Counted from the first letter of the stretch, positions 26,304-35,571 are shown. The stretch is 64,000 bases of DNA from Dethiothermospora halolimnae (GCF_037577855.1 NZ_JBAKFX010000005.1:77548-141547), one strand, 5' to 3'. A program made the numbers and translations. Notes: a model not told the origin generated them from the letters alone.

Positions 26304-27741
26304 CACTAGTGTTCAATAATTTAAAAATATTACCATTGACTTTTATAACTCAAATGCTCAAAGCTAAAAAATAAGCAATTTACGATATTGGTATATAATA
26401 CCAATAAAAATGAGCGTAGTTTCCCGGTAGGGATAAGCTGTAGTCTTATATGGAATTATTTTCTATATTTTATCCCCCTAGCCATAATGCCCAACTAAAG
26501 ATATCTTTATTGACTAATTCAGTTATTGAATACTTTATTAATCTTCTAATTTTTAATAAGCCGTAGGCTGAGTTAGAGTGATCCTTAACTAGCTTTAGCA
26601 TAATAAATGTGATAATAGCTGTAATTATTTGCATCATAACAGCATTTAAACTATGGCCAATAAACCTTTTAATTTTTAAATTTTGTTTTATCCATTTAAA
26701 GAATAATTCGATTTCCCAACGTTTTTTGTATAACCATGCTATTTCTTCACTTGACAAAGTAAAATTATTGGTTAGAAAAATTAGTTCCTTGTATTCTGAA
26801 GTTATTACCTTTACAATCCTATATTTCTGTTTTGTTTTATTACAATCATTACCAAGGTACACTATTTTATCATAAATAATTTGAGTTTCTTTATCTAATA
26901 ACTGAGTTTCTGAATAAGTAACATCTAAACTCTGAACTTCAGAAGCAATAGCATTATCTTTTAATCTAGTAATAAATTGTTTCTCATTAGAATCTAATTT
27001 GTCGAATTTTTTATAGTCAATATATGCTTTATCATAAATATAAATAGCATTTTTTTCAGTCATTAGTTCATCTAACTTTGTTTTATCATGTATCTTAGCG
27101 TTTGAGACAATAATTTGTTCAGGAACACCCTTAGCAAGGTCAAACTTTGTGTGAAGCTTAATTCCAGCTTTAGTGCTACGGAACTTAGCCCACTTAAAGT
27201 AAGTGATAGCCATACTTATAGTAGATGAATCAATTAATTTTATCGCCCCAAATTTTTTTAGCTTTTCATCTATAGTTATAGATTTTAATGCTGTATTGAT
27301 TAATTCATTCATTATGGGAATTAAAATTTCATAGTTTATGTTGTTATTGTAATGTGATAATGACCCTAGGCTAATGCCTTTAATTAAACTTTTTAGACCA
27401 GAATTCGATTCCATAAAAGAATGTATATCTCTCAAGCTATCTAACTTTGCTAAGTGAAAATAAATGAGAGCTTTTAAATGATTTTGAGCTATATTGTAAT
27501 CAATATTCATTTTAAATGTAGACTTTTTCAAAGTATTCCAGTTAATGATATCTATAAATTCTTCGAAAAGTTTGATATAATTACCCATAGTCAGTAACCT
27601 CCTTGGTTGATATGGTTATGTGGTAATTATATTAAACCAAAGATTACTGGCTATTTTTATACCTAATTTTATGGAATTATTTCAAAAATAATCATATTAC
27701 TAATGTCAATGGTTTATTTATCCATTATTTGAACACTAGTG
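26304..27741. mobile_element. Complete IS4-family insertion sequence (1438 bp)
   Basis: The ends are inverted copies beginning CACTAGTGTTCAA (26304-26316 and 27729-27741), with weaker inverted similarity for about 30 bp more (ACCATTGAC and following bases). Nine-base direct repeats AATAAATCT flank it. It carries a single intact transposase gene, so it may still be active. Between the transposase stop and the left end is a 165-bp noncoding tail with a small palindrome (ATTGGTATATAATACCAAT). Confidence 0.93.
26470..27588 (-). CDS. IS4 family DDE transposase
   Basis: 372 residues and intact. The DDE residues lie in the expected segments: LIDSSTISM (first Asp), YIYDKAYIDYKKF (second Asp) and YKKRWEIELFFKWIKQ, which is the IS4-family Y(2)R(3)E(6)K signature with the catalytic Glu. 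The N-terminal LKALIYFHLAKLDSLRD and HTKFDLAKGVP are also typical of this family. ATG follows GGAGGTTACTG. Confidence 0.93.
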   Translation of the reverse strand: MGNYIKLFEEFIDIINWNTLKKSTFKMNIDYNIAQNHLKALIYFHLAKLDSLRDIHSFMESNSGLKSLIKGISLGSLSHYNNNINYEILIPIMNELINTALKSITIDEKLKKFGAIKLIDSSTISMAITYFKWAKFRSTKAGIKLHTKFDLAKGVPEQIIVSNAKIHDKTKLDELMTEKNAIYIYDKAYIDYKKFDKLDSNEKQFITRLKDNAIASEVQSLDVTYSETQLLDKETQIIYDKIVYLGNDCNKTKQKYRIVKVITSEYKELIFLTNNFTLSSEEIAWLYKKRWEIELFFKWIKQNLKIKRFIGHSLNAVMMQIITAIITFIMLKLVKDHSNSAYGLLKIRRLIKYSITELVNKDIFSWALWLGG

Positions 27742-27750
27742 AATAAATCT
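27742..27750. repeat. Target site duplication, right copy
   Basis: AATAAATCT; its last two bases are part of the stop codon of the adjoining GNAT gene. Confidence 0.92.
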
Positions 27751-28288
27751 ATATATTAATCTTCTCATATTCTTCTCTTAGTATGCCCATAACTATTTCA
27801 TCGTGATATTTTCCATTTCTAAATATTCTCTGTCTTATTCTTCCTTCTTCGATAAATCCATTTTTCTTATATGATTTTATTGCCCTTTCATTAAAGCCAT
27901 ATACTACTAATTGCACCTTATTTACATTAATCTGATTAAATATAAAATCAATTAATAATTTCATTGCCTCTGTTCCATAACCCTTACTTCTATAATCCTT
28001 ATTTCCTATAAATATTCCTACTATTACAACTCCATTTTTTAGATCTAATGTATTAATTCCACATCCCCCTATATATATACCTTCTTCTATAGCTTCTATG
28101 GCAAAATTATATGTATCCTTAGATTTTTTTTGATTCTCATACCAATCCATTTCTCTATCTAAAGTCATGGGATATGGTATACTTGGAGTTAAATTTAATA
28201 TCACCTCTGGATCATTCATATATTTATATGCTAACTTAACATCTTCCTTTTCTATTCCCCTTAACTTTACTTTTTTACCTTTTAACAT
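27749..28288 (-). CDS. GNAT family N-acetyltransferase (RimJ/RimL type)
   Basis: A 179-residue acetyl-CoA-dependent transferase. Features of the fold are KGKKVKLRGIEKEDVKLAYKY at the start, the acetyl-CoA loop region IFIGNKDYRSKGYGTEAMKLL and the late VYGFNERAIKSYKKNGF. Substrate is unknown (protein N-termini, amines or aminoglycosides). ATG after GGGGGTAG. The IS insertion ends exactly at its stop codon TAG; the duplication preserved it, so the protein is probably unchanged. Confidence 0.88.
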   Translation of the reverse strand: MLKGKKVKLRGIEKEDVKLAYKYMNDPEVILNLTPSIPYPMTLDREMDWYENQKKSKDTYNFAIEAIEEGIYIGGCGINTLDLKNGVVIVGIFIGNKDYRSKGYGTEAMKLLIDFIFNQINVNKVQLVVYGFNERAIKSYKKNGFIEEGRIRQRIFRNGKYHDEIVMGILREEYEKINI

Positions 28289-28322
28289 TTTTATCTACCC
28301 CCTCGCTGAAGCATAGCTTCAG

Positions 28323-28379
28323 AATTATAAATTGTAAATTATAAATTGTAAATTATAAATTGTAAATTATAAATTGTAA
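28323..28379. repeat. Four tandem copies of a 14-bp unit
   Basis: The unit AATTATAAATTGTA is repeated four times head to tail, immediately upstream of the first GNAT gene. Likely a slippage-prone microsatellite-type repeat. Confidence 0.9.
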
Positions 28380-28386
28380 CCATACC

Positions 28387-28408
28387 AAAGCACCTTCGGT
28401 GCTTTTTT
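28387..28408. terminator. Short terminator hairpin
   Basis: AAGCACC-TTC-GGTGCTT with six T residues on the plus strand. It lies between the two GNAT genes and can also serve the upstream one on the minus strand. Confidence 0.7.
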
Positions 28409-28445
28409 GTTGATACAGAATACTGTGAATAAATCTTCTTTAATC

Positions 28446-28967
28446 TCAACCTAACTTTTCCATTACTTTGTTCAGATTATAAAACCCATATCCTATTGTG
28501 TCTAATTGTTTGTTCCCTATTTTCAATACCTTATTTTCTCTAGGTTGACCTCCTACTTCTTCATAGAATTTTTTATATTTATTGTCTTTCAAACACCAAA
28601 TTATAATATTACTATAATTTTCTTTTATCAAATTTTCTATAACTTTTTTAATAAGCTTTTTCCCCACGCCTCTTTTTTGATATTCTTTCAATACATATAT
28701 AGCATATACTTCTGATTCATATCTATTCTCTCTACTTTTTCCGTAGGATACAAATCCAATAACTTTCTCATCTTCCTCAGCAACCAATATATTTACTTGA
28801 TTATTTTTGATTTGTTTAGACATTTTAGTTATTTTATCATTTATTTTTTTATCCCTCTTATCCATAAACTCCTGGGATACTATTCCCCTATATGCGATAC
28901 GCCACGTCTTATGATTAATATTAATAATCTCCTTAGCATCCTCTTTTACCGCCTTTCTAATTAACAT
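28446..28967 (-). CDS. GNAT family N-acetyltransferase
   Basis: A 173-residue acetyltransferase: IRKAVKEDAKEIININHKTW at the start, IGFVSYGKSR, and YVLKEYQKRGVGKKLIKKVI, which contains the R/QxxGxG/A acetyl-CoA motif (QKRGVG), then VLKIGNKQLDTIGYGF. The order resembles small GNATs of unknown substrate. ATG after GGGGGGCG. Not closely related in sequence to the neighbouring GNAT. Confidence 0.88.
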   Translation of the reverse strand: MLIRKAVKEDAKEIININHKTWRIAYRGIVSQEFMDKRDKKINDKITKMSKQIKNNQVNILVAEEDEKVIGFVSYGKSRENRYESEVYAIYVLKEYQKRGVGKKLIKKVIENLIKENYSNIIIWCLKDNKYKKFYEEVGGQPRENKVLKIGNKQLDTIGYGFYNLNKVMEKLG

Positions 28968-29010
28968 TATACGCCCCCCTTCTATCTTGATCTCCCCATA
29001 ATAAAATCTA

Positions 29011-29038
29011 TAGCTTCGACTTCAGTCGAAGGTTTCCT
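29011..29038. repeat. Small hairpin repeat, copy 2
   Basis: CTTCGACT-TC-AGTCGAAG, matching the 20181-20208 copy except that one A-T stem pair is a C-G pair here. Confidence 0.6.
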
Positions 29039-29055
29039 CATCTATTATTTATTCT

Positions 29056-30276
29056 CTATTCTTTATTCTCTGTTTTAAATTTCTTCTTTCCACTCTCTTC
29101 TTTAAAAGCAACTCCCAACCGCTTATCCATATATCTAGTTGCAAAAAACATCATTACTATCATAGCTCCAGCCAATACTAGATGGGATGTAAATATATTT
29201 GTATTATCTAATAATATACCTATAAGTGGATAGAATATAGCTGATGCTAAACTTGTTGCTAAGTTTTGAAATGATAGTATAGTAGCCCTTTTATCCGATG
29301 GTATATGTTTATTTAAATATTTTCTAGTAACAGGTCTATATAGCCCCCTAGCTATTTGTTGTAATAATATAAAAATTACTCCCACTTCCACTTTTACTAA
29401 CCCCAGTAAAATAAAAGATACTATAAGTAGCGCTGCCATAAATGTAAGGGTCTTTGGTTTAGTTTTGCTCATTATTCTATCACTTATCTTAGAAACCAAA
29501 GCCGCAGTTATATTGAATATAAAAAATACAACCCCAAAGGTCTTCACAGGTATATCTACTGCTTTCATATATGGCTGAAAATATAAAAACCCTGCCCTAT
29601 AAAAAATATAAAATACCATTGAAAAAGCTAATATAGCTTTTATTTTCTCATGGTTAAATATATATTTTCCACTGTCCTTTATTTGCTTAAAATATTGTAT
29701 GGTATCATCATTCTCTTTTTTTATAGATGGCTCATCAAATCTTAATGCTACTATAACTGTTATAATCATAAATCCTATGGAAACTATCATAGGTAGATTT
29801 ATGTTTATTTCATATATATAAGATGCAATTATTGAGCCTATAGCCTGGGCACACAATGACAGTGACCTAGCCGTACCTTCTATTTTTTGAAACCTATGTT
29901 CGTTATTTTTTGATTTTAATGAATCATAAATAAGTGCCGTATCTGCACCTGATTTTAATGTTGCACCTATACTAAATATTACTTCTGCAATCATAAATAT
30001 AAAAAAATTAGTCCCTAGTATATATACTAAGAGACTAATCGCCCAAAATATGGCCCCCAAACACATACTAAATTTTCTTCCTATTTTATCGGCAATAGCC
30101 CCTGTAGGTACTTCAAATAATACCACTGAAACAGCTGCAACTGAATTTAAAGTCATTATTTGGGTATAAGATAATCCCTTAGCTACAAAAAATAACATAA
30201 ATATTGGTCCTAGTATTAATAACTCCGCAAATGTAGAGTATATGTAATAATTTCTAATATTTTTTGTAATAGACAT
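29056..30276 (-). CDS. MFS transporter
   Basis: 406 residues with about 12 transmembrane segments. The loop 2-3 motif reads GAIADKIGRKFSM (the MFS motif A), and the central loop is short. This subgroup of efflux pumps commonly exports drugs or metabolites; the substrate is unknown. ATG follows AAAGGAGGTGACACC. Monocistronic, with hairpins at both sides. Confidence 0.88.
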   Translation of the reverse strand: MSITKNIRNYYIYSTFAELLILGPIFMLFFVAKGLSYTQIMTLNSVAAVSVVLFEVPTGAIADKIGRKFSMCLGAIFWAISLLVYILGTNFFIFMIAEVIFSIGATLKSGADTALIYDSLKSKNNEHRFQKIEGTARSLSLCAQAIGSIIASYIYEININLPMIVSIGFMIITVIVALRFDEPSIKKENDDTIQYFKQIKDSGKYIFNHEKIKAILAFSMVFYIFYRAGFLYFQPYMKAVDIPVKTFGVVFFIFNITAALVSKISDRIMSKTKPKTLTFMAALLIVSFILLGLVKVEVGVIFILLQQIARGLYRPVTRKYLNKHIPSDKRATILSFQNLATSLASAIFYPLIGILLDNTNIFTSHLVLAGAMIVMMFFATRYMDKRLGVAFKEESGKKKFKTENKE

Positions 30277-30380
30277 GGTGTCACCTCCTTTATTTTTTTA
30301 ATATTTAGAAAATATTTTATAACTTATTGTATTAATAGTCAATTCATTTATTATTAATATTCTGTAATATTTACGCATTA

Positions 30381-30410
30381 AATAGGGACTGGATATTTCC
30401 AGTCCCTATT
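30381..30410. terminator. 30-bp perfect palindrome of the AGGGACTG family
   Basis: AATAGGGACTGG and its complement around ATATTT. Compared with 5721-5758 the stem keeps AGGGACTG but adds one G-C pair at the loop. Confidence 0.7.
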
Positions 30411-30427
30411 CGATATATAAATAGTTA

Positions 30428-30450
30428 TTGGGGGATTTACAATCCCCCAA
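30428..30450 (-). terminator. Terminator of hsp20
   Basis: TTGGGGGATT pairs with AATCCCCCAA across three bases, starting 6 bp after the Hsp20 stop. A very similar stem follows the holin-like gene at 47621. Confidence 0.85.
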
Positions 30451-30455
30451 CTAAT

Positions 30456-30884
30456 TTAATTAATATGAATTTTCCTTTTTCTATTTTTAACTGAAGTTAT
30501 CTTTGGAACAAAAACTTCTAAAGTTTCATTTTTAAAAGAAGCTTCTATCTTACTTGCATCTATATTTCCTACATAAAAACTCTTTCTAAATTCTCCGTAA
30601 TGTCTTTCACTCCGAATATAGTTTTGCCTCTCCTCTTTTATAGCCTCGTCCCTTTTTACACTAATAATAAGATAGCTATTACTGAACTCTATATCTACAG
30701 CTTCTTTTTTAATATCAGGTAATTTTAATTTTATAAAATAATTTTTATCAGTTTCTTCTAAATCTTCTTTTATATAATCCATCACCGAAAAAAAATTATT
30801 ATTAAAAAATTTTTTAATAGAAGGGGAAGAAAAGTCATCCTTCATATTTAAATGTCTTTTTCTAAAGGGTCTTATATTAAACAT
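30456..30884 (-). CDS. Hsp20/alpha-crystallin family small heat shock protein
   Basis: 142 residues. The alpha-crystallin domain spans about 40-135: YFIKLKLPDIKKEAVDIEFSN, then RSERHYGEFRKSFYVGNID, and FKNETLEVFVPK with the C-terminal LEV. Such proteins form oligomers that hold unfolded proteins without ATP. The N-terminal arm is short. ATG after GGAGGGATTT. No CIRCE element was seen upstream, unlike htpG. Confidence 0.93.
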   Translation of the reverse strand: MFNIRPFRKRHLNMKDDFSSPSIKKFFNNNFFSVMDYIKEDLEETDKNYFIKLKLPDIKKEAVDIEFSNSYLIISVKRDEAIKEERQNYIRSERHYGEFRKSFYVGNIDASKIEASFKNETLEVFVPKITSVKNRKRKIHIN

Positions 30885-31131
30885 TTTTAAATCCCTCCTA
30901 AAAGTTCATTTAAATATTTATATAAAATAAAAACAATATTATATCTATTCCACTGAAAAATTTAAATATATTTTCATGTTTTTATTCTAATTTATATTAT
31001 GTTATTTCTTTAAAATATGTGTCTATTCATTCTCTATTCTTTATTTGAGTTTACTTTAAATTATGTTAATTTCTTTTGGATGACTAATAAAGTGAAAGTA
31101 TTTCTTTTATATTTACTCCTTCTATAGTCCT

Positions 31132-33516
31132 TTAGTCTACAGATTGTATTTTTTCAATCACACTATATCTTTCCAGCTTATTTAGGATACTAGATGTATT
31201 TATGAATACTATACCAATAAAAATAATGTCTAGTAAAATAATACTAGGCATAAATTTATATGTTACTTTTGTCTCAGTAATTAATTGGATAATATGGGTT
31301 GATAAAAATATCCCCAATATATTAGATATTATTATACTTATAACCGCATAACTTAAACCCTCTGTATAAACCATTTGTTTTAATTGCTTTCTAGTTATCC
31401 CTATCGCTTGTATTACCCCTATCTCCTTTTTCCTTGCTAATATACTAGCTGTTAATGTATTTTTAAAGTTTATAATGGATATTATGGATATTAACAGTAC
31501 TAAGCCTACCACTATAATTTTAATAAAACTATTATACTCTTCTAACTCTTCCCTTACCTCTCCAATAGTGGTGACCTCTATATCTTTATTTGCAACCAAC
31601 TCTTCTATATTTTTTTCTAATTTTTTATATGAATCTTGTTTTGACTTTATACATATTTTAGATATAATTTTTTCATCTTCAATATTCCTATACATTTCCT
31701 CATGCATTACTAATTTTGGTCCCACAGCTCCAGCAGATAACTTTCCAGGAATAGCTCTAACAATCCCCCCTATTACTACATCCTGTTTAATTTCCTCTCC
31801 CTTCGAGTTTATTATCTCAACTGTAACTTCATCTCCTATTTTATAATTTAAATCTTCTTTATCTTCTTTTAGAATCACTACGGGACTATTCTCCATTTCA
31901 TCTGCATTGATATTTCCTTTTACTAAATAATCATTAAGAGATTTTATTCGCTCTCCATCTAATAGATACATATCTCCTAAAATTCTATCTTCTTCACTAT
32001 ACTTTCTTATTTTTTCTATCAATTCTTTTCTCATCTTTTTATCATCTAACTTCATGCTATAAGGCCTATGCCCTATAGTATAATAATCTTTTATTTCTTC
32101 AATACCATCTAGTTTTTCTGCAATCTTATCTAATTTAGCTTGGGAGCCTATTTTCTTAGATATTGTAATATCACTATCTAGTCCCATCTTAGTATAAACT
32201 AAATGGTCTATTTTCATATGTTCAGAATATCTTAAAAAGGTTATAAATAGTATAACACTAATAGATAAAGAACATATAGTAATAAATGTTCGCTTCTTAT
32301 TTCTTAATAAATTTAAATATGCAAGCTTAGTATTTTTACTAAAAAAAGAGCTAAGCCTACTTCTTCTTTTGGTCTTATGTGACTTTCTTCCTACATAATT
32401 TACTAACTCTATGGCAGATTTCCTTGTCACGATTTTAATAACTTTAAATATAGGCAACATGACAGATATAAAAGATATTAATGTAACCAACATAATCATT
32501 TTAACTGGTATACTAATATCTATATTATTCAAAATATCAATAAAATTAATACTATAACCAATTAAAGAGCCCAATATTACACCTATTGGAATTCCTATAA
32601 CACTTAAAAATAACCCTTCATATAAAATTAATTTTTTCATCTGTTTATTAGTTACCCCAATGCAGGCTACCAATGCTAACTGCCGTATTCTATCGTTTAT
32701 GGACATATAAAATATACTATATATAATTAATATGGTAGCTAATAATATAATACCTATTATAACTATATATGGTATTAACGACTTTAAATCATATCCTTTA
32801 GCTTCTAATAAAAAATGATTAATTTTTATGTTTTCTTGTTCTATTCCCACTTTTTCTGCTATATCATATGATTTATTTTCAATATTTATATCATTATTAA
32901 ACTTAACCAAAAAATCATATTTTAAATCTTCTACACCATATTCAGATTCAATATATTGATCTGTTATTAAGATACTTCTATTTGTCAATATGGATTCATT
33001 TAAAATACCGCTTACTACAAATTCCTTCTCTTCTAAAGCTGATAGTACATTTTTAGCATTTACTTTATATTTGCGGAACTTTAAATTAACTTTTTCTCCT
33101 ATATGGGATAGATTCATTTTATCAAATATATGTTTACTCATAATTATCTCATTTTTTCTTTTAGGATAATCACCTTTAGTTAGTTTCATATCTAACATGT
33201 CTAGAGAATTTTTATCGTAATATAACATACTTAGTCTTTCACTAAAATCAACATTTCCAAACAAATAGGATTTTCCGACTTTTTTTATCTGATTATTATT
33301 CTTTATTTTATTTAGAAAACTACCTTTTTGATTAGTAAAAGTTACATGCATATCGCCAGTTACATCCATTATCCGTTCTACATTTCGTTTTTTTAAATTA
33401 TACCCCAATACACCTATTACAGTAAGCAAGAGAGTCGATATTATTATAGAAATAATTATAGCTTTCGTCCGTTTTTTATTATTTTTTATATACTTCCATG
33501 ATAATTTTAATAACAT
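31132..33516 (-). CDS. ABC transporter permease with two FtsX domains (MacB-like)
   Basis: 794 residues. An N-terminal transmembrane segment and periplasmic-type domain (about 25-240), a block of three segments (about 245-370), a second N-terminal-type segment near 410, another extracytoplasmic domain, and three final segments with ASILARKKEIGVIQAIGITR, the FtsX signature. Such permeases in Firmicutes pair with LolD-like ATPases for peptide export, lipoprotein handling or antimicrobial peptide resistance. It follows its ATPase after 12 bp and lies at the distal end of the RiPP-type locus, where a self-immunity role is plausible but unproven. Confidence 0.85.
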   Translation of the reverse strand: MLLKLSWKYIKNNKKRTKAIIISIIISTLLLTVIGVLGYNLKKRNVERIMDVTGDMHVTFTNQKGSFLNKIKNNNQIKKVGKSYLFGNVDFSERLSMLYYDKNSLDMLDMKLTKGDYPKRKNEIIMSKHIFDKMNLSHIGEKVNLKFRKYKVNAKNVLSALEEKEFVVSGILNESILTNRSILITDQYIESEYGVEDLKYDFLVKFNNDINIENKSYDIAEKVGIEQENIKINHFLLEAKGYDLKSLIPYIVIIGIILLATILIIYSIFYMSINDRIRQLALVACIGVTNKQMKKLILYEGLFLSVIGIPIGVILGSLIGYSINFIDILNNIDISIPVKMIMLVTLISFISVMLPIFKVIKIVTRKSAIELVNYVGRKSHKTKRRSRLSSFFSKNTKLAYLNLLRNKKRTFITICSLSISVILFITFLRYSEHMKIDHLVYTKMGLDSDITISKKIGSQAKLDKIAEKLDGIEEIKDYYTIGHRPYSMKLDDKKMRKELIEKIRKYSEEDRILGDMYLLDGERIKSLNDYLVKGNINADEMENSPVVILKEDKEDLNYKIGDEVTVEIINSKGEEIKQDVVIGGIVRAIPGKLSAGAVGPKLVMHEEMYRNIEDEKIISKICIKSKQDSYKKLEKNIEELVANKDIEVTTIGEVREELEEYNSFIKIIVVGLVLLISIISIINFKNTLTASILARKKEIGVIQAIGITRKQLKQMVYTEGLSYAVISIIISNILGIFLSTHIIQLITETKVTYKFMPSIILLDIIFIGIVFINTSSILNKLERYSVIEKIQSVD

Positions 33517-33528
33517 ATCTAACTCCTC

Positions 33529-34194
33529 CTATACTATTAACCTTCCATCTTCTATTTTTATAATTCTATCAGCCATATTTGCTACTACACTACTATGGGT
33601 TATCATCACCAGAGTTTGATTATATTTTTTTACAGAGAACTTTAATAACTTTAATATTTCCTGCTCTGTTTCTGAATCTACATTGCCCGTGGGTTCATCT
33701 GCTAATAAAATTAGTGGTTTAGATGCTAGTGCCCTAGCTATGGCAACCCTCTGTTGCTGTCCTCCCGATAACTCTCCAGGTAGGTGATTTCTTCTATCAT
33801 ATATTTGTAATGTCATCATCAAGTCTTCTATGTATTCCCTATCTACATTTTTATGATCTAACTCCAAGGGCAATATTATATTTTCCCATGCTGTAAGCAC
33901 TGGCAATAGATTGTATGATTGGAATATAAATCCTATGTTTCTTCTTCTAAATATAGCCAAATCGTCTTTAGTCATTGAATGTATATTTCTATCTTCTATT
34001 AAAACTTCACCTTCAGTTGGTTTATCGAGTCCACCTAATATATTCAATAACGTGGTCTTTCCAGAACCTGAAGATCCTATAATCGATACAATCTCTCCTT
34101 TTTTTATTGAAATATTTACTCCATCCAGTGCTTTTACTATATTTTCTCCCACTTCATAATACTTTTTAATATTTTGACCAGATACTATATTCAC
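33529..34194 (-). CDS. ABC transporter ATP-binding protein (LolD/MacB type)
   Basis: 221 residues with Walker A GSSGSGKTT, Q-loop FIFQSYNLLP, signature LSGGQQQR, Walker B LLADEPTGN and the H-loop THS. This is the FtsX-partner class of ATPases. The GTG at 34194 is chosen because AGGAGGAG lies 6 bp upstream; an in-frame TTG at 34212 overlaps that ribosome site. It drives the large FtsX permease that follows. A dyad operator lies in the 120-bp gap before it. Confidence 0.9.
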   Translation of the reverse strand: MNIVSGQNIKKYYEVGENIVKALDGVNISIKKGEIVSIIGSSGSGKTTLLNILGGLDKPTEGEVLIEDRNIHSMTKDDLAIFRRRNIGFIFQSYNLLPVLTAWENIILPLELDHKNVDREYIEDLMMTLQIYDRRNHLPGELSGGQQQRVAIARALASKPLILLADEPTGNVDSETEQEILKLLKFSVKKYNQTLVMITHSSVVANMADRIIKIEDGRLIV

Positions 34195-34239
34195 AATCTC
34201 TCCTCCTAGCAAAGTATATTAATCTTTTTCATCATCTTT

Positions 34240-34269
34240 ATTATTACATCTTTACATTTTATTGTAAAG
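34240..34269 (-). promoter_or_regulatory. Putative operator/promoter of the MacB-like ABC pair
   Basis: A 20-bp dyad CTTTACA-N6-TGTAAAG occupies 34250-34269. On the minus strand its first half contains TTTACA, which with a 17-bp spacer precedes AATAAT at 34240-34245. A regulator binding the dyad would block the -35 element. The regulator is unknown and none is encoded close by. Confidence 0.45.
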
Positions 34270-34316
34270 CGTTTTATCTGATTTTTCCACCATACTTTTT
34301 GTTAATTACAATACTT

Positions 34317-35546
34317 TTAAATTAAGTTTTTGAATTTCTCCTTATTATAGTGGCATATTTCTTTTTTATAATTTTCATTATTAAAGATTAATCTATCTAT
34401 CCCTGGGCAGCCATTAGAACAGAAGTATCTATAGTTGCATTCTTTGCAATCTTCTATTTGATCAAGTATACATATATTTAATTTTTCTATTATTTTCCTC
34501 AAATCACTTTGGAAATTATCACTAAAGTTATCATGAAAAAAATTTCCAACTCTATACTCAGGAAAATTTAACACATCACAAGGATATACATCTCCTATTT
34601 CATCTATAAAAATAGTAGTTACTCCAGCTTTACAGAAACAGTTTCCTCTAACATTCTTTCTCATCATTTTTACATCTTCATTATTCTGTGAAGATAATTT
34701 TAATTCATCATAACACTCTTTACCTCTTCCCACTGGATCTAGTTTCCGTATAACCGGTTTAACTCCCAATTTTTCACATAATTCTTTAAATTTTATATCA
34801 TCATTAATTTTTGTTTTCACCATAGATAAAGTTATTTTATCTATTCCTGCATCTTTTAATAATGTTATAGATTTTAAAACCTTTTCATAAATTCCAGGTC
34901 CCCTAATTTTATCTACACTATCTTTATCAAATCCATCTAGACTCAAATGTACTTTATCGCAAGTCTTAAATATCAATCTAGCAATCTCTTTGTTATTTAT
35001 TAATGTTCCATTTGACATTATTTCTAAGCTTCCACTAAATTTTTCACTTGCATATTCTAATATTTTATCTATATCCTCTCTTACAAAAATTTCCCCACCG
35101 GTTAAACAAAGTTCTTTTATTTCTAGATTAGAAATATAATCTATTATCTTACAAACCTGCTTAAAATCTAATTCATTTTTTATATATTCTCCAGAGTTAT
35201 TAGCACAATGTATACACCTTAAATTACATTTATTAGTCAAAGAAAAAGATACTGAATCTAATTTTAACTTATCATTTTCATCACTTTTACAGTCTTTAAG
35301 CATACTATGGGAAAACATTTCTTCTAGTAATTCTTCAACATAATTTCTTGTTGGTATATCCTCTGTTTTGTTTATAGTTTCTTCCAGTGTTAACTTTGCT
35401 TCTATAGACTTATCTATAAAATCTTTAACCTCTTTTAAGATCTTTATCCATACTCCAGTCCTTCCATTAATGACCATGACATGTTTACCTAAATATATAA
35501 ACCTAATAAAATGATTATAATCATATGTATTTTGAGCTTTGATCAC
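34317..35546 (-). CDS. Radical SAM/SPASM peptide-maturase-like protein (third rSAM)
   Basis: 409 residues. An N-terminal region (about 1-95) of RRE/PqqD-like size and pattern, then a radical SAM barrel with CxxxCxxC at Cys107, Cys111 and Cys114 (CNLRCIHC), LTGGEIF as the SAM-binding GGE, and SLDGF. The SPASM tail has many cysteines: the CFCKAG block, CDVLNFP, CILDQIEDCKECNYRYFC and C(P)G. Enzymes of this build make thioether, carbon-carbon or epimerised linkages in peptides. It is a clear paralogue of the 37663-38907 product. GTG start after AAGGGGTG. The N-terminal domain assignment is inference. Confidence 0.85.
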   Translation of the reverse strand: MIKAQNTYDYNHFIRFIYLGKHVMVINGRTGVWIKILKEVKDFIDKSIEAKLTLEETINKTEDIPTRNYVEELLEEMFSHSMLKDCKSDENDKLKLDSVSFSLTNKCNLRCIHCANNSGEYIKNELDFKQVCKIIDYISNLEIKELCLTGGEIFVREDIDKILEYASEKFSGSLEIMSNGTLINNKEIARLIFKTCDKVHLSLDGFDKDSVDKIRGPGIYEKVLKSITLLKDAGIDKITLSMVKTKINDDIKFKELCEKLGVKPVIRKLDPVGRGKECYDELKLSSQNNEDVKMMRKNVRGNCFCKAGVTTIFIDEIGDVYPCDVLNFPEYRVGNFFHDNFSDNFQSDLRKIIEKLNICILDQIEDCKECNYRYFCSNGCPGIDRLIFNNENYKKEICHYNKEKFKNLI

Positions 35547-35571
35547 CTTTTCACCCCTTTATATGTTTTTG

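Noticed and set aside
28323..28379. Possible CRISPR array because of regular repeats
   Set aside because: The copies are head-to-tail without spacers and only 14 bp; no cas genes are present.
30885..31131. CIRCE or other heat-shock operator before hsp20
   Set aside because: No TTAGCACTC/GAGTGCTAA dyad or similar motif is present in this gap.
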